A stretch of 64,000 bases of DNA from Niastella koreensis GR20-10 (GCF_000246855.1 NC_016609.1:3162001-3226000); one strand, 5' to 3'; shown: positions 27,491-37,558, numbered from the stretch's first letter. The notes: generated from the letters alone by a model not told the origin. A program made the numbers and translations.

Positions 27491-27564
27491 CCGCCGTTCT
27501 GCCTGCCGTTCATCTCTTTTTAATACTCAACCTTAGGTAAAACATTAATTTTGCGGGCGAAATA

Positions 27565-27671
27565 CAACGTGAAACGTAAAACGTGAAACATGAAAGGGGG
27601 CCTGAAAATCGGAGTTCATCTCTGCTGGCCGGAGAACCCATTGGCTGTTTTACGTTTGCCGTTTCACGATT
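27565..27671. repeat. Two-arm word array, GTGAAACGTAAAACGTG type
   Basis: The left arm (27567-27594) iterates ACGTGAAACGTAAAACGTG. The right arm (27646-27671) holds GTTTTACGTTTGCCGTTTCA. A perfect 8-bp hairpin GATCCGCC/GGCGGATC follows at 27672-27691. The array lies in the leader of the efflux operon. Confidence 0.7.
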
Positions 27672-27714
27672 GATCCGCCGGTTGGCGGATCGCTTTAAAC
27701 TTATAACAACTCAG

Positions 27715-28764
27715 ATGAACCGTAACAGGATTGTTTTTGGATTTATTCTGTCCCTCATTTTTATTTCCTGTAAAAGCGAGAAAAAAGATGATGCCCCTAA
27801 AGCCAGCAGCAAAGGTGGCAATCGCCCCATACAGGCGGAAGCATTTATTGTAAGATCAAAACCCCTTAGTGAAAGCCTCGAAATTCCCGGTACCCTGTTT
27901 CCTTTTGAAGTAACAGAGATCCGCCCTGAAATTTCCGGCCGCATAGTTGCTTTGAATATTCCGGAAGGAAGTTTTGTGCAAAAAGGCGCATTACTGGTAA
28001 AACTTTTTGATGGCGACCTGCAGGCTCAGCTAAAAAAATTGCAGGTGCAATTGCAGATAGCGCAAAAAACAGCCGAGCGTCAGCAGCAATTGTTATCCAT
28101 CAATGGTATCAGCCAACAGGATGTTGATCTCAGTGAATTGCAGGTAAGTAACCTGAAAGCCGATATCGATCTTACCCAGGTAAACATCAGCAAAACAGAG
28201 ATCAGGGCGCCATTCGCAGGTCGTATTGGTTTAAGGAATATCAGTAATGGCGCTTACATTAGTCCCACTACCCTTCTTACTACTATCAGCCAGGTCAATC
28301 AATTGAAATTGGAATTCACTGTTCCTGAAAAGTACAGTGAAACCATGTATAAAGGCCGTCAGGTGAGCTTTACTATAGCAGGCACCGATCAAAAGTTCAA
28401 TGCCTCTGTGCTGGCTACTGAATCGAATATTGAAGCAACTACCCGCACCCTGAAAGTACGGGCGGTAGTACAGGGCCAGCACCAGCTGCTGGTGCCCGGC
28501 GCCTTTGCTAAAGTTGCTTTGCAGTTGGGAAAGAACGACCGTTCCCTGATTGTTCCTTCACAGGCTGTTATTCCACAGGCGCGTAACAAAAGCGTGATCG
28601 TGTATAAAGATGGTAAACCCAACTTTCAGGTGGTGGCTACCGGCATTCGCGATTCATCGTATGTGCAGGTGTTAGATGGCGTTAAGGAAGGTGATACAGT
28701 TATCACTACAGGTTTACTGGCCATCCGCCCCGAAAGTAAAATCAAATTAGTTAAAGTACAATAA
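27715..28764 (+). CDS. RND efflux periplasmic adaptor (membrane fusion protein)
   Basis: 349 aa, MexA/AcrA type. A lipoprotein signal ends in LIFISC at about residues 14-19. A lipoyl/barrel-sandwich half follows (PFEVTEIRPEISGRIVAL and the complementary TEIRAPFAGRIGLRN) around a coiled-coil hairpin rich in Gln, then beta-barrel and membrane-proximal domains. It bridges the inner-membrane pump and the outer-membrane channel. ATG 27715 is chosen over 27583 because the longer start is encoded by the word array and lacks a signal sequence. Confidence 0.92.
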   Translation: MNRNRIVFGFILSLIFISCKSEKKDDAPKASSKGGNRPIQAEAFIVRSKPLSESLEIPGTLFPFEVTEIRPEISGRIVALNIPEGSFVQKGALLVKLFDGDLQAQLKKLQVQLQIAQKTAERQQQLLSINGISQQDVDLSELQVSNLKADIDLTQVNISKTEIRAPFAGRIGLRNISNGAYISPTTLLTTISQVNQLKLEFTVPEKYSETMYKGRQVSFTIAGTDQKFNASVLATESNIEATTRTLKVRAVVQGQHQLLVPGAFAKVALQLGKNDRSLIVPSQAVIPQARNKSVIVYKDGKPNFQVVATGIRDSSYVQVLDGVKEGDTVITTGLLAIRPESKIKLVKVQ

Positions 28765-28773
28765 GATAGTTGA

Positions 28774-31700
28774 ATGAATATCTCGGAACTGAGTTTGCGG
28801 CGACCGGTATTGGCAACGGTACTGAACATCCTGATAGTATTGTTCGGGGTGATCGGTTTTACCTTTCTGGGGGTTCGTGACTATCCCGCCATCGATCCGC
28901 CCAACGTAAGTGTGCGCACAAGTTATCCCGGCGCCAATGCAGACATTATAGAATCACAGATAACAGAACCACTCGAAAAATCCATCAACGGTATTGCGGG
29001 TGTAAGAAATATCACTTCAACAAACAGCCAGGGCGTAAGCAGTATTAACGTAGAGTTTGATCTGAGCATTGACCTGGAAGCGGCCGCCAATGATGTGCGC
29101 GATAAAGTGTCCCAGGCCATCCGCTCCTTACCTACCGATTTACCTGCGCCGCCTGTAGTATCAAAGGCCGATGCGAGCTCTGACGCCATCATCTCCATGA
29201 CGGTGCAAAGTAATTCGCGCAACCAGCTGGAGGTAACTGAATATGCGAACAACGTACTGGTTGAACGGTTGCAAACCATTCCCGGGGTAAGTTCTATCCA
29301 GATCTGGGGGGAGAAACGCTATGCCATGCGTATCTGGTTCAATCCTGCCAAACTGAGCGCCTACGGTTTAACACCTGGTGATGTGCAGGCCGCGATAACC
29401 AAAGAGAACGTGGAATTGCCTTCCGGGAAGATCTCTGGTAATAAAACCGAGTTAACCGTACGCACCTTTGGACGCTTAACAACCGAAGAAGATTTCAATA
29501 ATGTTATTGTTAAGAATGTGAATGGCAGCGACATCCGGTTAAAGGATGTGGCCGAAGCGGTACTAGGACCCGAGAACGAAGAAACGGTGCTGAAGGAAAG
29601 CCGCATTCCTATGATTGCACTGGCCCTGGTGCCTCAGCCCGGTTCCAACTACGTAGCCATCTCCAACGAATTTTATAAACGGCTGGCTCAGTTGGAAAAG
29701 GAAATGCCCGCCGATATAAAACTGGGTATTGCACTCGATCAAACCAAATTCATCAAGCGTTCTATCTCTGAGGTGGAAGAAACGTTGATCGTATCCCTGA
29801 TCCTGGTGGTGCTGATCATTTACCTGTTCTTCCGCAGCTGGCTCATCGCCTTCCGCCCATTGATCGACATCCCGGTTTCACTGATAGGCGCCTTCTTTAT
29901 CATGTACATCAGCGGCTTTACTATAAATGTGTTATCGCTGCTGGGTATTGTACTTGCCACCGGCCTGGTAGTGGATGATGGTATTGTGGTTACTGAAAAC
30001 ATCTTTAAAAAGATGGAAGAAGGGATGAACAAATACCAGGCGGCGAAGGAAGGATCGAAAGAAATTTACTTTGCGGTTATTGCCACCTCCATTACGCTGG
30101 CGATTATCTTCTTACCCATCATCTTCTTACAGGGTTTCGTTGGCCGCCTGTTCCGCGAGTTTGGGATTGTGGTGGCTGGTGCGGTGTTGATCTCTGCCCT
30201 GGTATCGCTTACGCTTACGCCGGTACTGAACGTGAAGCTGACCCGCGATGTACACAAGCACGGCTGGTTCTATCATAAGACAGAACCTTTCTTCCGCTGG
30301 ATGGAAGATGGGTATCACAATTCGCTGAAGCGGTTTATGCGCGTGCGCTGGATTGCCTGGGTAATTGTAGCTTTTTGCGGAGGCATCATTTACTTCATCG
30401 GCGGGGGCATACAGTCTGAGCTGGCGCCCATGGAAGACCGCAGCCAGTTCCGTTTACAGGTTACCGCACCTGAAGGTACCGCGTATGATTATATGGATAC
30501 CTACATTGACCGGTTGGCGCAACTGGTAATGGACTCTGTGCCCGAAGCCCAAACCGTTATGGGCATTGTGGCGCCGGGGTTTAGTGGTTCCGGTGCTACC
30601 AATACCGGTATGATACGTACTACTTTAAGCGATCCGGAGCAACGCCACCGCTCACAACAACAGATCGTTGACATTATAAACCGCAACCTGGGTAAGTTCT
30701 CCGATGGTAAAGCATTTGCCATCCAGGAACAAACCATTTCGGTAAACCGCCGGGGAGGCTTACCCGTGCAGTTTGTTATTCAAAATAACGACTTTGATAA
30801 AATAGCCGCCGTGTTGCCCAAATTCCTGGAAGAAGCGAACAAGAACCCGGTTTTCCAGGGTGTGGATGTGGACCTGAAATTCAACAAACCTGAGGTCAAT
30901 ATTGAAGTAGACCGCATAAAAGCCAGTCAGCTGGGTGTGAGCGTATCTGATGTATCGCAAACCCTGCAGCTGGCCCTTAGTAACCTGCAGATGGGCTATT
31001 TTTACCGTACCGGTAAACAATATTCCGTTATTGGCCAGGTGGCCAGGAACGACCGTGACGACCCAACCGATCTGAAGAATATTTACGTGCGCAATAACCG
31101 CAACGAGATCATTTCGCTGGATAACCTGGTTAATATGCGCGAGGCGACAACCCCGCCTACCCTGTACCACTTTAACCGGTACAAATCGGCCACCATTTCG
31201 GCCGGTATGGCGCCGGGGCATGCCCTGGGCGAAGGCATCAAGGCGATGCAGGATATTGCAAAAAAACTGCTGGATGATTCTTTTGCTACCTCGCTTTCCG
31301 GCGCCAGCCGCGACTTTGCAGAGAGCTCCGGTAATACTTCCTTTGCATTGTTGCTGGCATTGGGACTGATCTTCCTGGTACTGGCAGCACAGTTTGAAAG
31401 CTTTATTGATCCCATTGTAATTATGATCACGGTGCCGATGGCCTTTGCGGGCGCCCTGTTAAGCTTATGGTTGTTTGATCAAACGCTGAACATCTTTTCG
31501 CAGATTGGCATGATTATGCTGGTAGGGCTTGTAACCAAGAACGGGATCCTGATAGTGGAGTTTGCCAACCAGAAACAGCGTGCCGGCTTGAAAAAGCGGG
31601 AGGCAGTAATTGAAGCGGCCAGTGCGCGTTTACGGCCTATTCTTATGACGAGTTTGGCCATGGCCCTGGGTGCATTACCGCTGGCGTTATCGCTGGGTGC

Positions 31701-31866
31701 TGCTTCCACAAGCCGCATACCGCTGGGTATTGTGATCGTGGGTGGTATCATGTTCTCACTGATATTGACCCTGTATGTGATCCCGGCCGTTTATTCATTC
31801 CTGTCGCAGCCAAAACACAAAAGCGAAATGGAATTGATGGATGATAAAGAAGGCCATAGGGCTTAA
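28774..31866 (+). CDS. RND multidrug efflux permease (HAE1/AcrB-like)
   Basis: 1030 aa with twelve expected membrane helices and two large periplasmic loops. TM1 starts LRRPVLATVLNILIVLFG. The proton-relay pair Asp-Asp is visible in GLVVDDGIVVTEN, and the TM10 Lys in LVGLVTKNGILIVEFAN. It pumps drugs or metabolites out using the proton gradient. It starts 9 nt after the adaptor. Substrate unknown. Confidence 0.95.
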   Translation: MNISELSLRRPVLATVLNILIVLFGVIGFTFLGVRDYPAIDPPNVSVRTSYPGANADIIESQITEPLEKSINGIAGVRNITSTNSQGVSSINVEFDLSIDLEAAANDVRDKVSQAIRSLPTDLPAPPVVSKADASSDAIISMTVQSNSRNQLEVTEYANNVLVERLQTIPGVSSIQIWGEKRYAMRIWFNPAKLSAYGLTPGDVQAAITKENVELPSGKISGNKTELTVRTFGRLTTEEDFNNVIVKNVNGSDIRLKDVAEAVLGPENEETVLKESRIPMIALALVPQPGSNYVAISNEFYKRLAQLEKEMPADIKLGIALDQTKFIKRSISEVEETLIVSLILVVLIIYLFFRSWLIAFRPLIDIPVSLIGAFFIMYISGFTINVLSLLGIVLATGLVVDDGIVVTENIFKKMEEGMNKYQAAKEGSKEIYFAVIATSITLAIIFLPIIFLQGFVGRLFREFGIVVAGAVLISALVSLTLTPVLNVKLTRDVHKHGWFYHKTEPFFRWMEDGYHNSLKRFMRVRWIAWVIVAFCGGIIYFIGGGIQSELAPMEDRSQFRLQVTAPEGTAYDYMDTYIDRLAQLVMDSVPEAQTVMGIVAPGFSGSGATNTGMIRTTLSDPEQRHRSQQQIVDIINRNLGKFSDGKAFAIQEQTISVNRRGGLPVQFVIQNNDFDKIAAVLPKFLEEANKNPVFQGVDVDLKFNKPEVNIEVDRIKASQLGVSVSDVSQTLQLALSNLQMGYFYRTGKQYSVIGQVARNDRDDPTDLKNIYVRNNRNEIISLDNLVNMREATTPPTLYHFNRYKSATISAGMAPGHALGEGIKAMQDIAKKLLDDSFATSLSGASRDFAESSGNTSFALLLALGLIFLVLAAQFESFIDPIVIMITVPMAFAGALLSLWLFDQTLNIFSQIGMIMLVGLVTKNGILIVEFANQKQRAGLKKREAVIEAASARLRPILMTSLAMALGALPLALSLGAASTSRIPLGIVIVGGIMFSLILTLYVIPAVYSFLSQPKHKSEMELMDDKEGHRA

Positions 31867-31873
31867 GATACAC

Positions 31874-31936
31874 GTTGCAGGTTTCAAGTTACAGGTTCAG
31901 GATTTTTCCTGAAACTTGCAACCTGGAACCTGTAAC
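31874..31936. repeat. Two-arm word array, GTTGCAGGTTTCAAG type
   Basis: The left arm GTTGCAGGTTTCAAGTTACA continues to 31900. The right arm CCTGAAACTTGCAACCTGGA continues to 31936. The words are the same as at 5634 and 8202. It sits inside the efflux operon between permease and TolC-like genes and could lower downstream expression. Confidence 0.75.
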
Positions 31937-31968
31937 ATTTTCAAGATTAACAAACAGTTTCTTCAGAT

Positions 31969-33300
31969 ATGAAATATGTTTCTTTACTGGTTATAAGCTT
32001 AATTAGTACCGTACTTGTTAACGCACAACAGCAGCTTACCTTACAGGATGCCGTTACAGCTGCTTTGAAGAATAACTACGACATCTTATTGAGCCGTAAC
32101 GATTCCACTACTTATGCATTGAACCGTTATTATTCATTCGGCGCCTTTATGCCGCAACTGAATGGAACGGCTTCCGCTATTTGGAATACCAATAATCAAC
32201 AATTGAAATTTGCCAGCCGCGTAGATGGTAAAGACAGTTTAATTACCCGCAACGGCGTACGTACTTCCACTGTCAACTATGGGGTGAACCTGAACTGGAC
32301 CCTCTTTGATGGATTGAAGATGTTTGCTACGCGGGAGCGGTTGATAGAACAGGAAACCCTGGGCGGACTTACCCTCAAAGCGCAGATCGTAAACAGCATA
32401 GCAGCGGTGATCAACAATTACTATGGCATAGTTCGCCAGAAAGAACTGTTGACCGCTATTGATAAAACAATGGCCATTTACGAAGAACGGGTACAACTGG
32501 CCGATAAGAAATTATCGGTGGGCCTGGGCAGCAAACCTGAATTGTTACAGGCAAAGGTTGACTACAATGCACAAAGGGCGGCGCAAATAACCCAGCAATC
32601 GTTGATAGCCCAGTTGCGCGATCAGTTGAACCAGCTGATAGGTTTTAAACAGGGCTCCGTTTATGAGGTGGCCGATGATACCATTCCGCTTAACACCTCG
32701 TTACAATATGGCGAATTTGCCAATAAGTACGAGGATACCAACCCGATGTTACTGGCAGCCAAAAAAAGCATCGATGTGGCCAATCTGGGCGTTAAGGAGC
32801 AAAAAGCCGGTTTGTGGCCTACCCTTTCTTTCAATTCGGCCTACAATTTTGGCAAAACCAATAACAGCGTGGTGGTGAACCAGAACCAGCCTTTTTATAA
32901 TCAGAATAAAGGGTTTAATTATGGATTTGGTTTGAATGTACCCATTTTGAACGGCTTTAATACCCGCCGCCTTATAAGACTGGCGCAGATCAACGTACAA
33001 TACCAGGAATTGAATTATGAAAAACAACGATCCCTGGTTGATGTAGGTATCAGCACTTCTTTCAAGAATTACGAATTGCAAAAGAAATTGCTCGAAGTTG
33101 AAAATGAAAATATTCAACTGGCAGAAGAAAATGTACATATTGCCTTTGAACGCCTGAAGCAGGGCGTTACTACTTATCTTGAATTAAGTGAAGCGCAAAA
33201 AAGTTTACAGGACGCCTATATCCGCCTTACAACTGCCAAATACAATACCAAACAGGCCGAAACAGAATTGATGCGGTTGAGAGGCGATCTGTTGAAATAG
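31969..33300 (+). CDS. TolC-family outer membrane efflux channel
   Basis: 443 aa with signal peptide (ending VNAQQ) and two OEP repeats, each with long helices rich in Gln/Ala/Leu (ALKNNYDILLSRNDS..., then AKKSIDVANLGVKEQKAGLWP in the second repeat). It forms the trimeric outer-membrane duct of the preceding RND pump. It is separated from the permease by about 100 nt that hold a word array. Confidence 0.9.
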   Translation: MKYVSLLVISLISTVLVNAQQQLTLQDAVTAALKNNYDILLSRNDSTTYALNRYYSFGAFMPQLNGTASAIWNTNNQQLKFASRVDGKDSLITRNGVRTSTVNYGVNLNWTLFDGLKMFATRERLIEQETLGGLTLKAQIVNSIAAVINNYYGIVRQKELLTAIDKTMAIYEERVQLADKKLSVGLGSKPELLQAKVDYNAQRAAQITQQSLIAQLRDQLNQLIGFKQGSVYEVADDTIPLNTSLQYGEFANKYEDTNPMLLAAKKSIDVANLGVKEQKAGLWPTLSFNSAYNFGKTNNSVVVNQNQPFYNQNKGFNYGFGLNVPILNGFNTRRLIRLAQINVQYQELNYEKQRSLVDVGISTSFKNYELQKKLLEVENENIQLAEENVHIAFERLKQGVTTYLELSEAQKSLQDAYIRLTTAKYNTKQAETELMRLRGDLLK

Positions 33301-33470
33301 ATTAAGTTTTTGAAATTTGGCAATTGGCCCGTAATCTGAGCAAATGGGGAACCAGTATTTCATGAATTGTATGCCGGAGCCGACCTTTTAACAAAAAAAA
33401 CTACAAGTTTTATTACCTATCTTAACGGCTCAAAATTCAAGGGGCAAAAATATAAAAACAGAGATCAGAA

Positions 33471-34016
33471 ATGAATGGACCACAAACCATAGACCACAAA
33501 CCACAAACTATTCAGGTTGGAATTATTATGGGCAGTGACAGCGATCTGCCGGTTATGCAGGCAGCAGCTGAGGTGTTGAAAAGCCTGAATATTGCTTTTG
33601 AATTAACGGTGGTGAGCGCGCATCGTACGCCTATGCGGATGGTGGAATATGCTACAAAAGCCCGCGGGCGGGGGTTGAAAGTGATTATTGCCGGGGCCGG
33701 CGGCGCCGCCCATTTGCCGGGTATGGTAGCTTCCCTTACGCCATTACCCGTGATCGGAGTGCCTATTAAATCTTCCAATTCTATAGATGGCTGGGATTCA
33801 GTATTGTCAATTCTACAAATGCCCAATGGCATACCGGTTGCTACTGTAGCGCTGAATGCGGCTAAAAACGCAGGTATCCTGGCTGCCTCCATTATCGGTT
33901 CATTTGAGGAACATATTGGGGATCAGGTGGCTGCCTACAAGAAGAAACTGGAAGAAGAGGTATTGGTAAAGATTGAAAATCTAAAAAAACAAGGGTGGGA
34001 AAACAAATTTGATTAG
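33471..34016 (+). CDS. purE: N5-carboxyaminoimidazole ribonucleotide mutase
   Basis: 181 aa class I PurE. The core starts [15 protein letters not shown], followed by SAHRTP (catalytic His), [11 protein letters not shown] and PIKSSN. It moves the carboxylate made by PurK. The first 14 residues ([14 protein letters not shown]) are encoded by a CACAAACC word array and are absent from usual PurE proteins, so the only visible start codon lies next to repeat DNA. An internal ATG inside the GIIMGSD loop would destroy the active site, so ATG 33471 or a non-ATG start near 33507 must be used. Confidence 0.94.
   Translation: MNGPQTIDHKPQTIQVGIIMGSDSDLPVMQAAAEVLKSLNIAFELTVVSAHRTPMRMVEYATKARGRGLKVIIAGAGGAAHLPGMVASLTPLPVIGVPIKSSNSIDGWDSVLSILQMPNGIPVATVALNAAKNAGILAASIIGSFEEHIGDQVAAYKKKLEEEVLVKIENLKKQGWENKFD
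33479..33509. repeat. CACAAACC word array inside the purE start
   Basis: Three iterations of ACCACAAAC/ACCATAG within the first codons of purE. The same word builds the array at 42411-42540. Confidence 0.65.
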
Positions 34017-34051
34017 GCAAATATATTTCATCCTTGTAATTTGCGCGCGGT

Positions 34052-34918
34052 ATGAAACTCAAATTGCTCGACTACAGAGAAGTTCCGGATTTGCCCGTTG
34101 GCTCAAATGTTGAATTTTTTAATGACACCCTATACCTGGTTGATGATGACGCCAGTGACCTTATCGCCCTCAAAAAGTGGCAGGTTCAGGCAAAGCATCG
34201 GCTGTTAGGGTATGATGATCCCAAATTAGCACCCGGGTCAAAATCCGATTTTGAAGCAACTACCATCGTAGAGGTGAATAGCATTCCCCGCCTGCTGGTA
34301 ATGGGTTTCGATGTAAAAGACCAACACCACAAAGCCATCCTGGTTAACCTCGATGATCTTACCAAGGAAGAACACGATATTACCATTTTTTATAACAGGT
34401 TGAAAGAAACAGTAGGCGTTATCAATATTGAGTCGGCCGCCATTGTGCTGGGTAAACTCATTTTGTGTAACCGCGACCACAAAGCAGCGCCCGAAAAACA
34501 CATCATTGTAACCGATGCCGATTTCTGGAAGAACCAGGAAAAAGCCGAGATTACTACCGTAAGTTTTGATCTGCCACAAACACCCAAACAGGTGGTTGGG
34601 TTATCAGGCCTCGCCTATTCGTATAAAAACGACTGGCTGATAGTAAGCTTACTGTCTGAAAGCGCTGATAAAGACCATCAGACTACAGGTGATAGTTACC
34701 TGGCTGTTATTGAGAACGCATCCCGCAAAGTAGTGCGTAAAAAAATGAAGGTAAACTCCCTGTTTCATTTAAGCGAAGCAGACGAAGGTTTTGCCGGGTT
34801 CAATATGCAGTCGGTTTGTATTCGTAGCGATAAGGGCGCCCGCGTAAAATTATACCTGCTGGCCGATAACAAAAGCGCCGGCAAGAATGGGATCTTCGTT
34901 GTACGCGTTAAGGAGTAA
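34052..34918 (+). CDS. Unrecognised beta-propeller-like protein
   Basis: 288 aa, cytoplasmic (no signal peptide). Repeated strand patterns with aromatic-Asp turns (FNDTLYLVDDDASDLIAL, RLLVMGFDVKDQHH, KLILCNRDHKAAPEKHIIV, GLSGLAYSYKNDWLIVSLL) suggest a small beta-propeller. No catalytic motif was recognised. It follows purE by 35 nt and may be cotranscribed; a terminator lies after it. Confidence 0.55.
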   Translation: MKLKLLDYREVPDLPVGSNVEFFNDTLYLVDDDASDLIALKKWQVQAKHRLLGYDDPKLAPGSKSDFEATTIVEVNSIPRLLVMGFDVKDQHHKAILVNLDDLTKEEHDITIFYNRLKETVGVINIESAAIVLGKLILCNRDHKAAPEKHIIVTDADFWKNQEKAEITTVSFDLPQTPKQVVGLSGLAYSYKNDWLIVSLLSESADKDHQTTGDSYLAVIENASRKVVRKKMKVNSLFHLSEADEGFAGFNMQSVCIRSDKGARVKLYLLADNKSAGKNGIFVVRVKE

Positions 34919-34940
34919 AACTTCCTTTTATAAATAAATT

Positions 34941-34968
34941 AAGGCCTCTCGATATTTCGGGAGGCCTT
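34941..34968. terminator. Terminator after the propeller gene
   Basis: AAGGCCTCTCGA (34941-34952) pairs with TCGGGAGGCCTT (34957-34968), followed by TTACTTTT on the plus strand. Confidence 0.8.
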
Positions 34969-34983
34969 TTACTTTTATGTTGC

Positions 34984-35065
34984 AGGCTAAAAGCCGAAAG
35001 CCTAAGGCTGAAAGCAAAACCCATATTCGCGGTTTTCAGCTTTGAGCTTTAGGCCTTCAGCTTTC
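34984..35065. repeat. Two-arm word array, AAAGCTGAAAGC type, entering bshC
   Basis: The left arm is GGCTAAAAGCCGAAAGCCTA continuing to 35017. The right arm CAGCTTTGAGCTTTAGGCCT continues to 35065. The bshC stop codon (35057-35059) lies inside the right arm, so its last Ser codon and stop are repeat sequence. The same words occur at 38969-39044 and 52145-52267. Confidence 0.75.
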
Positions 35066-36652
35066 TTCCAGAATAACAAACTCCTGTTCCAACGTAGGCG
35101 AGTGTTCATACACCTTTTGAATAAACTCCTGCCCCCACAAGGCAAACCAGGGCATAAAGTTGTCAACCCGTTCCTGTAAACCATTGCGTGGAAAGATGGC
35201 TGACCGGATAGCCTGGATTTGCCGTTGCTCGGCTTCGTATTTTCTTTTTTCGGCGCGGAGTAATTTCTTCTCCAACTCCTGCAGAGGCTTCAATGTACGG
35301 GCCTGTAACGCTTCTACATGCTGCGTTAGCGATTGATCGATGGCCGCGGCTTTATTCTTTAACTGCTCATACACCTGGATGGCAGCTTCCAGTTCATGTT
35401 TTAATTTCAGTTCGCCGTTTTTGTGCCGCGATACCAGTTGCGTAAGCAGGTTGTTTTCCGACTGAAAAAAGTCTTTCGACTGTAAACCCAGTTTATGGAT
35501 CTTTTCCTGCCACTTCTTTTCAACAATCAAAAACGAATTACGCAATACCAGCATGGGAAATGGCACCTGGTAATGGTCGAACAGGCCTTTTAATTCCAGC
35601 CAGTAAGCGGTTTCGCCACCACCACCAATAAACGCAATGTTGGGTAATACCGTTTCCTGGTACAAGCCGCGTAAGATCACATTCGGACTGAACCGTTCAG
35701 GGTGATTCCCCAGTTCGGTCAATATTTCTTCCCGGGTAAAATGTATAGCGGTGTTCCTTACTTCGTATTGGCCATCTTTCAATTCAATCAGCTCACGAAT
35801 TCCATCTTTCAGGTAGAATAAATTTATTGGCCGCGGCGATGCCTGTACTTTATATTCCTGCGACAACTGTTCAATGGTTTTGCCTACGATACCGGCCGGC
35901 ATTTGCTGCAACAGGTCTTCGCGGAAAACCGGGTCCATTATTTTCTTCAGGTTCGCATTGTCGGGCAGAATGGTTATCAAACCATATTCAGCAAACAATG
36001 CATCTATCAGTTTAAACGTGGCTATCTGGATATCCAGGCTTTCCAGGTAACAGGTGCGCAGCAGCTGCATCAACTCCTTTCCATGGGGTTGAACCGATAA
36101 TTCGCCATCGATGCGATGGATCAGTTTATCCAGCCCTTTGGTGGTCATGCGGCCTACGGCCCCGGTTTGCCTGGTGTCCCACACCAGTTTCTCACCACCC
36201 AGGAAAACATGACCCAGCTCATCCAGGTCGGCATCTTCACTGCCCATCCAGAACACGGGTACAAAATGTTTATCAGGAAATTCCTTTTTTAACCGGTCGG
36301 CCAGTTTTATAACATGTACAATTTTATAAATGAAATACAGGTGACCGGTGAAGATAGCCGGCTGGTGAGCGGTGGTAATGGTGAACGTATTGGGTTGCAG
36401 CAGATGCTGAATGTTCTGCTGTACCCGGGCAGAGGTGTTCACCCCAACGTATTGCTGCTGTAATTCTTTAACCAGTAATGCACGGTCGGGTTGCACGGAT
36501 TCCCGGGCGGCTATGGCAGCCCTTATCCCTTCCATTGATACCGGATGCTTATAAAAAGGCAGTAATGAGGGCGACTGGTTTAAATAATCTAAAATGATCT
36601 TAGAAAAATAACCGGTCTGTTCAAATGATAAATTAGTAGAATTACAATCCAT
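35057..36652 (-). CDS. bshC: Bacillithiol biosynthesis cysteine-adding enzyme
   Basis: 531 aa. A Rossmann-like core carries TITTAHQPAIFTGHLYFIYK (near residue 93) and FVPVFWMGSEDADLDEL (near 131), both typical of BshC, and a long C-terminal coiled coil (about 395-480). It joins cysteine to GlcN-malate to make bacillithiol, the low-molecular-weight thiol of many Bacteroidota. bshA and bshB are not in this window. The C-terminal LEES and stop are partly written by a word array. Confidence 0.94.
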   Translation of the reverse strand: MDCNSTNLSFEQTGYFSKIILDYLNQSPSLLPFYKHPVSMEGIRAAIAARESVQPDRALLVKELQQQYVGVNTSARVQQNIQHLLQPNTFTITTAHQPAIFTGHLYFIYKIVHVIKLADRLKKEFPDKHFVPVFWMGSEDADLDELGHVFLGGEKLVWDTRQTGAVGRMTTKGLDKLIHRIDGELSVQPHGKELMQLLRTCYLESLDIQIATFKLIDALFAEYGLITILPDNANLKKIMDPVFREDLLQQMPAGIVGKTIEQLSQEYKVQASPRPINLFYLKDGIRELIELKDGQYEVRNTAIHFTREEILTELGNHPERFSPNVILRGLYQETVLPNIAFIGGGGETAYWLELKGLFDHYQVPFPMLVLRNSFLIVEKKWQEKIHKLGLQSKDFFQSENNLLTQLVSRHKNGELKLKHELEAAIQVYEQLKNKAAAIDQSLTQHVEALQARTLKPLQELEKKLLRAEKRKYEAEQRQIQAIRSAIFPRNGLQERVDNFMPWFALWGQEFIQKVYEHSPTLEQEFVILEES

Positions 36653-36730
36653 AATTAAGCGAATGCGAACATAAAAGTACTATCAACGGCACGTTTGCCA
36701 TAACTGATCGTCAATTTTAACGTTCCATTG

Positions 36731-37558
36731 CTACTTTAGTTCGTACGCCACTATTTTATTTTTAAAGAAGGTGGGAACATACACGATCCGGTTTTTGGGA
36801 TCATAACCAATATCGGCCGTATTTGATTTTTGCTCACGTGTATCCAGCAGGAGTTGTTTGGTGCCATCACCCTTAACATAATACACGGTTCCAATCCAGC
36901 AGCTTACGAGATAATCTTTACCGGTAACATGTTCCAGTCCATCGGTGCTGGCTTCCATACCATCGGCCAGTTTGGTAAGGGTTTTATCTTTTTCTACTTT
37001 ATACAAACCACCGGCGTCCAGGATGTACAGGTTATCGTCATGAATTAACACTCCATTAGGACCTTTCAGGTTCTCGAGCCAGGTGCTTACCTGCCCGTTC
37101 TCGATGCGGTGGATCTTTTTGGTTTTGGAGTCTGATACGTATACCACGCCTTTTTTATCAACTGTAAGGTCGTTCAGGCCTTCGGCGCCGGTAACCGGAA
37201 TGGTTTGAATAAGCTGGCCTTTTTTGATATCGATAACGCCAACTTTGTCAACATCGGCTACATACAAATTGTTTTTATATAAACCCATTCCCTTGGGTGC
37301 GTTAAAACCGGTTACCCAGTCAACGGTAATGATCTTACCATCGAGCCCCACCTTACCCACTGAACCTTTATTGTCTTTTTCCCAGGGCTGCCCGTCTATA
37401 TTGGTAACATAAATGATCTTATTTTCTGCATCGTATAAGGCCGATTCCGGCACCTTCAACAACGTATCCGTTTCCCATTTTTTAACCAACTGGTGTTCCT
37501 GGGCGTTAACCAGGGTTGTTGTAAGAATGAAAGCGGCTGTAATAAGATGCTTTTTCAT
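36731..37558 (-). CDS. Secreted SMP-30/gluconolactonase-like beta-propeller
   Basis: 275 aa with signal peptide (LITAAFILTTTLVNA). Repeated NHL/SMP-30-like strands: PESALYDAENKIIYVTNI, GMGLYKNNLYVADVD, LNDLTVDKKGVVYVSD, NGVLIHDDNLYILDAG and IGYDPKNRIVYVP. A periplasmic sugar lactonase or ligand-binding propeller is likely; the substrate is unknown. ATG 37558 is preferred over 37624 because the longer form places 22 residues before the signal peptide. Confidence 0.8.
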   Translation of the reverse strand: MKKHLITAAFILTTTLVNAQEHQLVKKWETDTLLKVPESALYDAENKIIYVTNIDGQPWEKDNKGSVGKVGLDGKIITVDWVTGFNAPKGMGLYKNNLYVADVDKVGVIDIKKGQLIQTIPVTGAEGLNDLTVDKKGVVYVSDSKTKKIHRIENGQVSTWLENLKGPNGVLIHDDNLYILDAGGLYKVEKDKTLTKLADGMEASTDGLEHVTGKDYLVSCWIGTVYYVKGDGTKQLLLDTREQKSNTADIGYDPKNRIVYVPTFFKNKIVAYELK

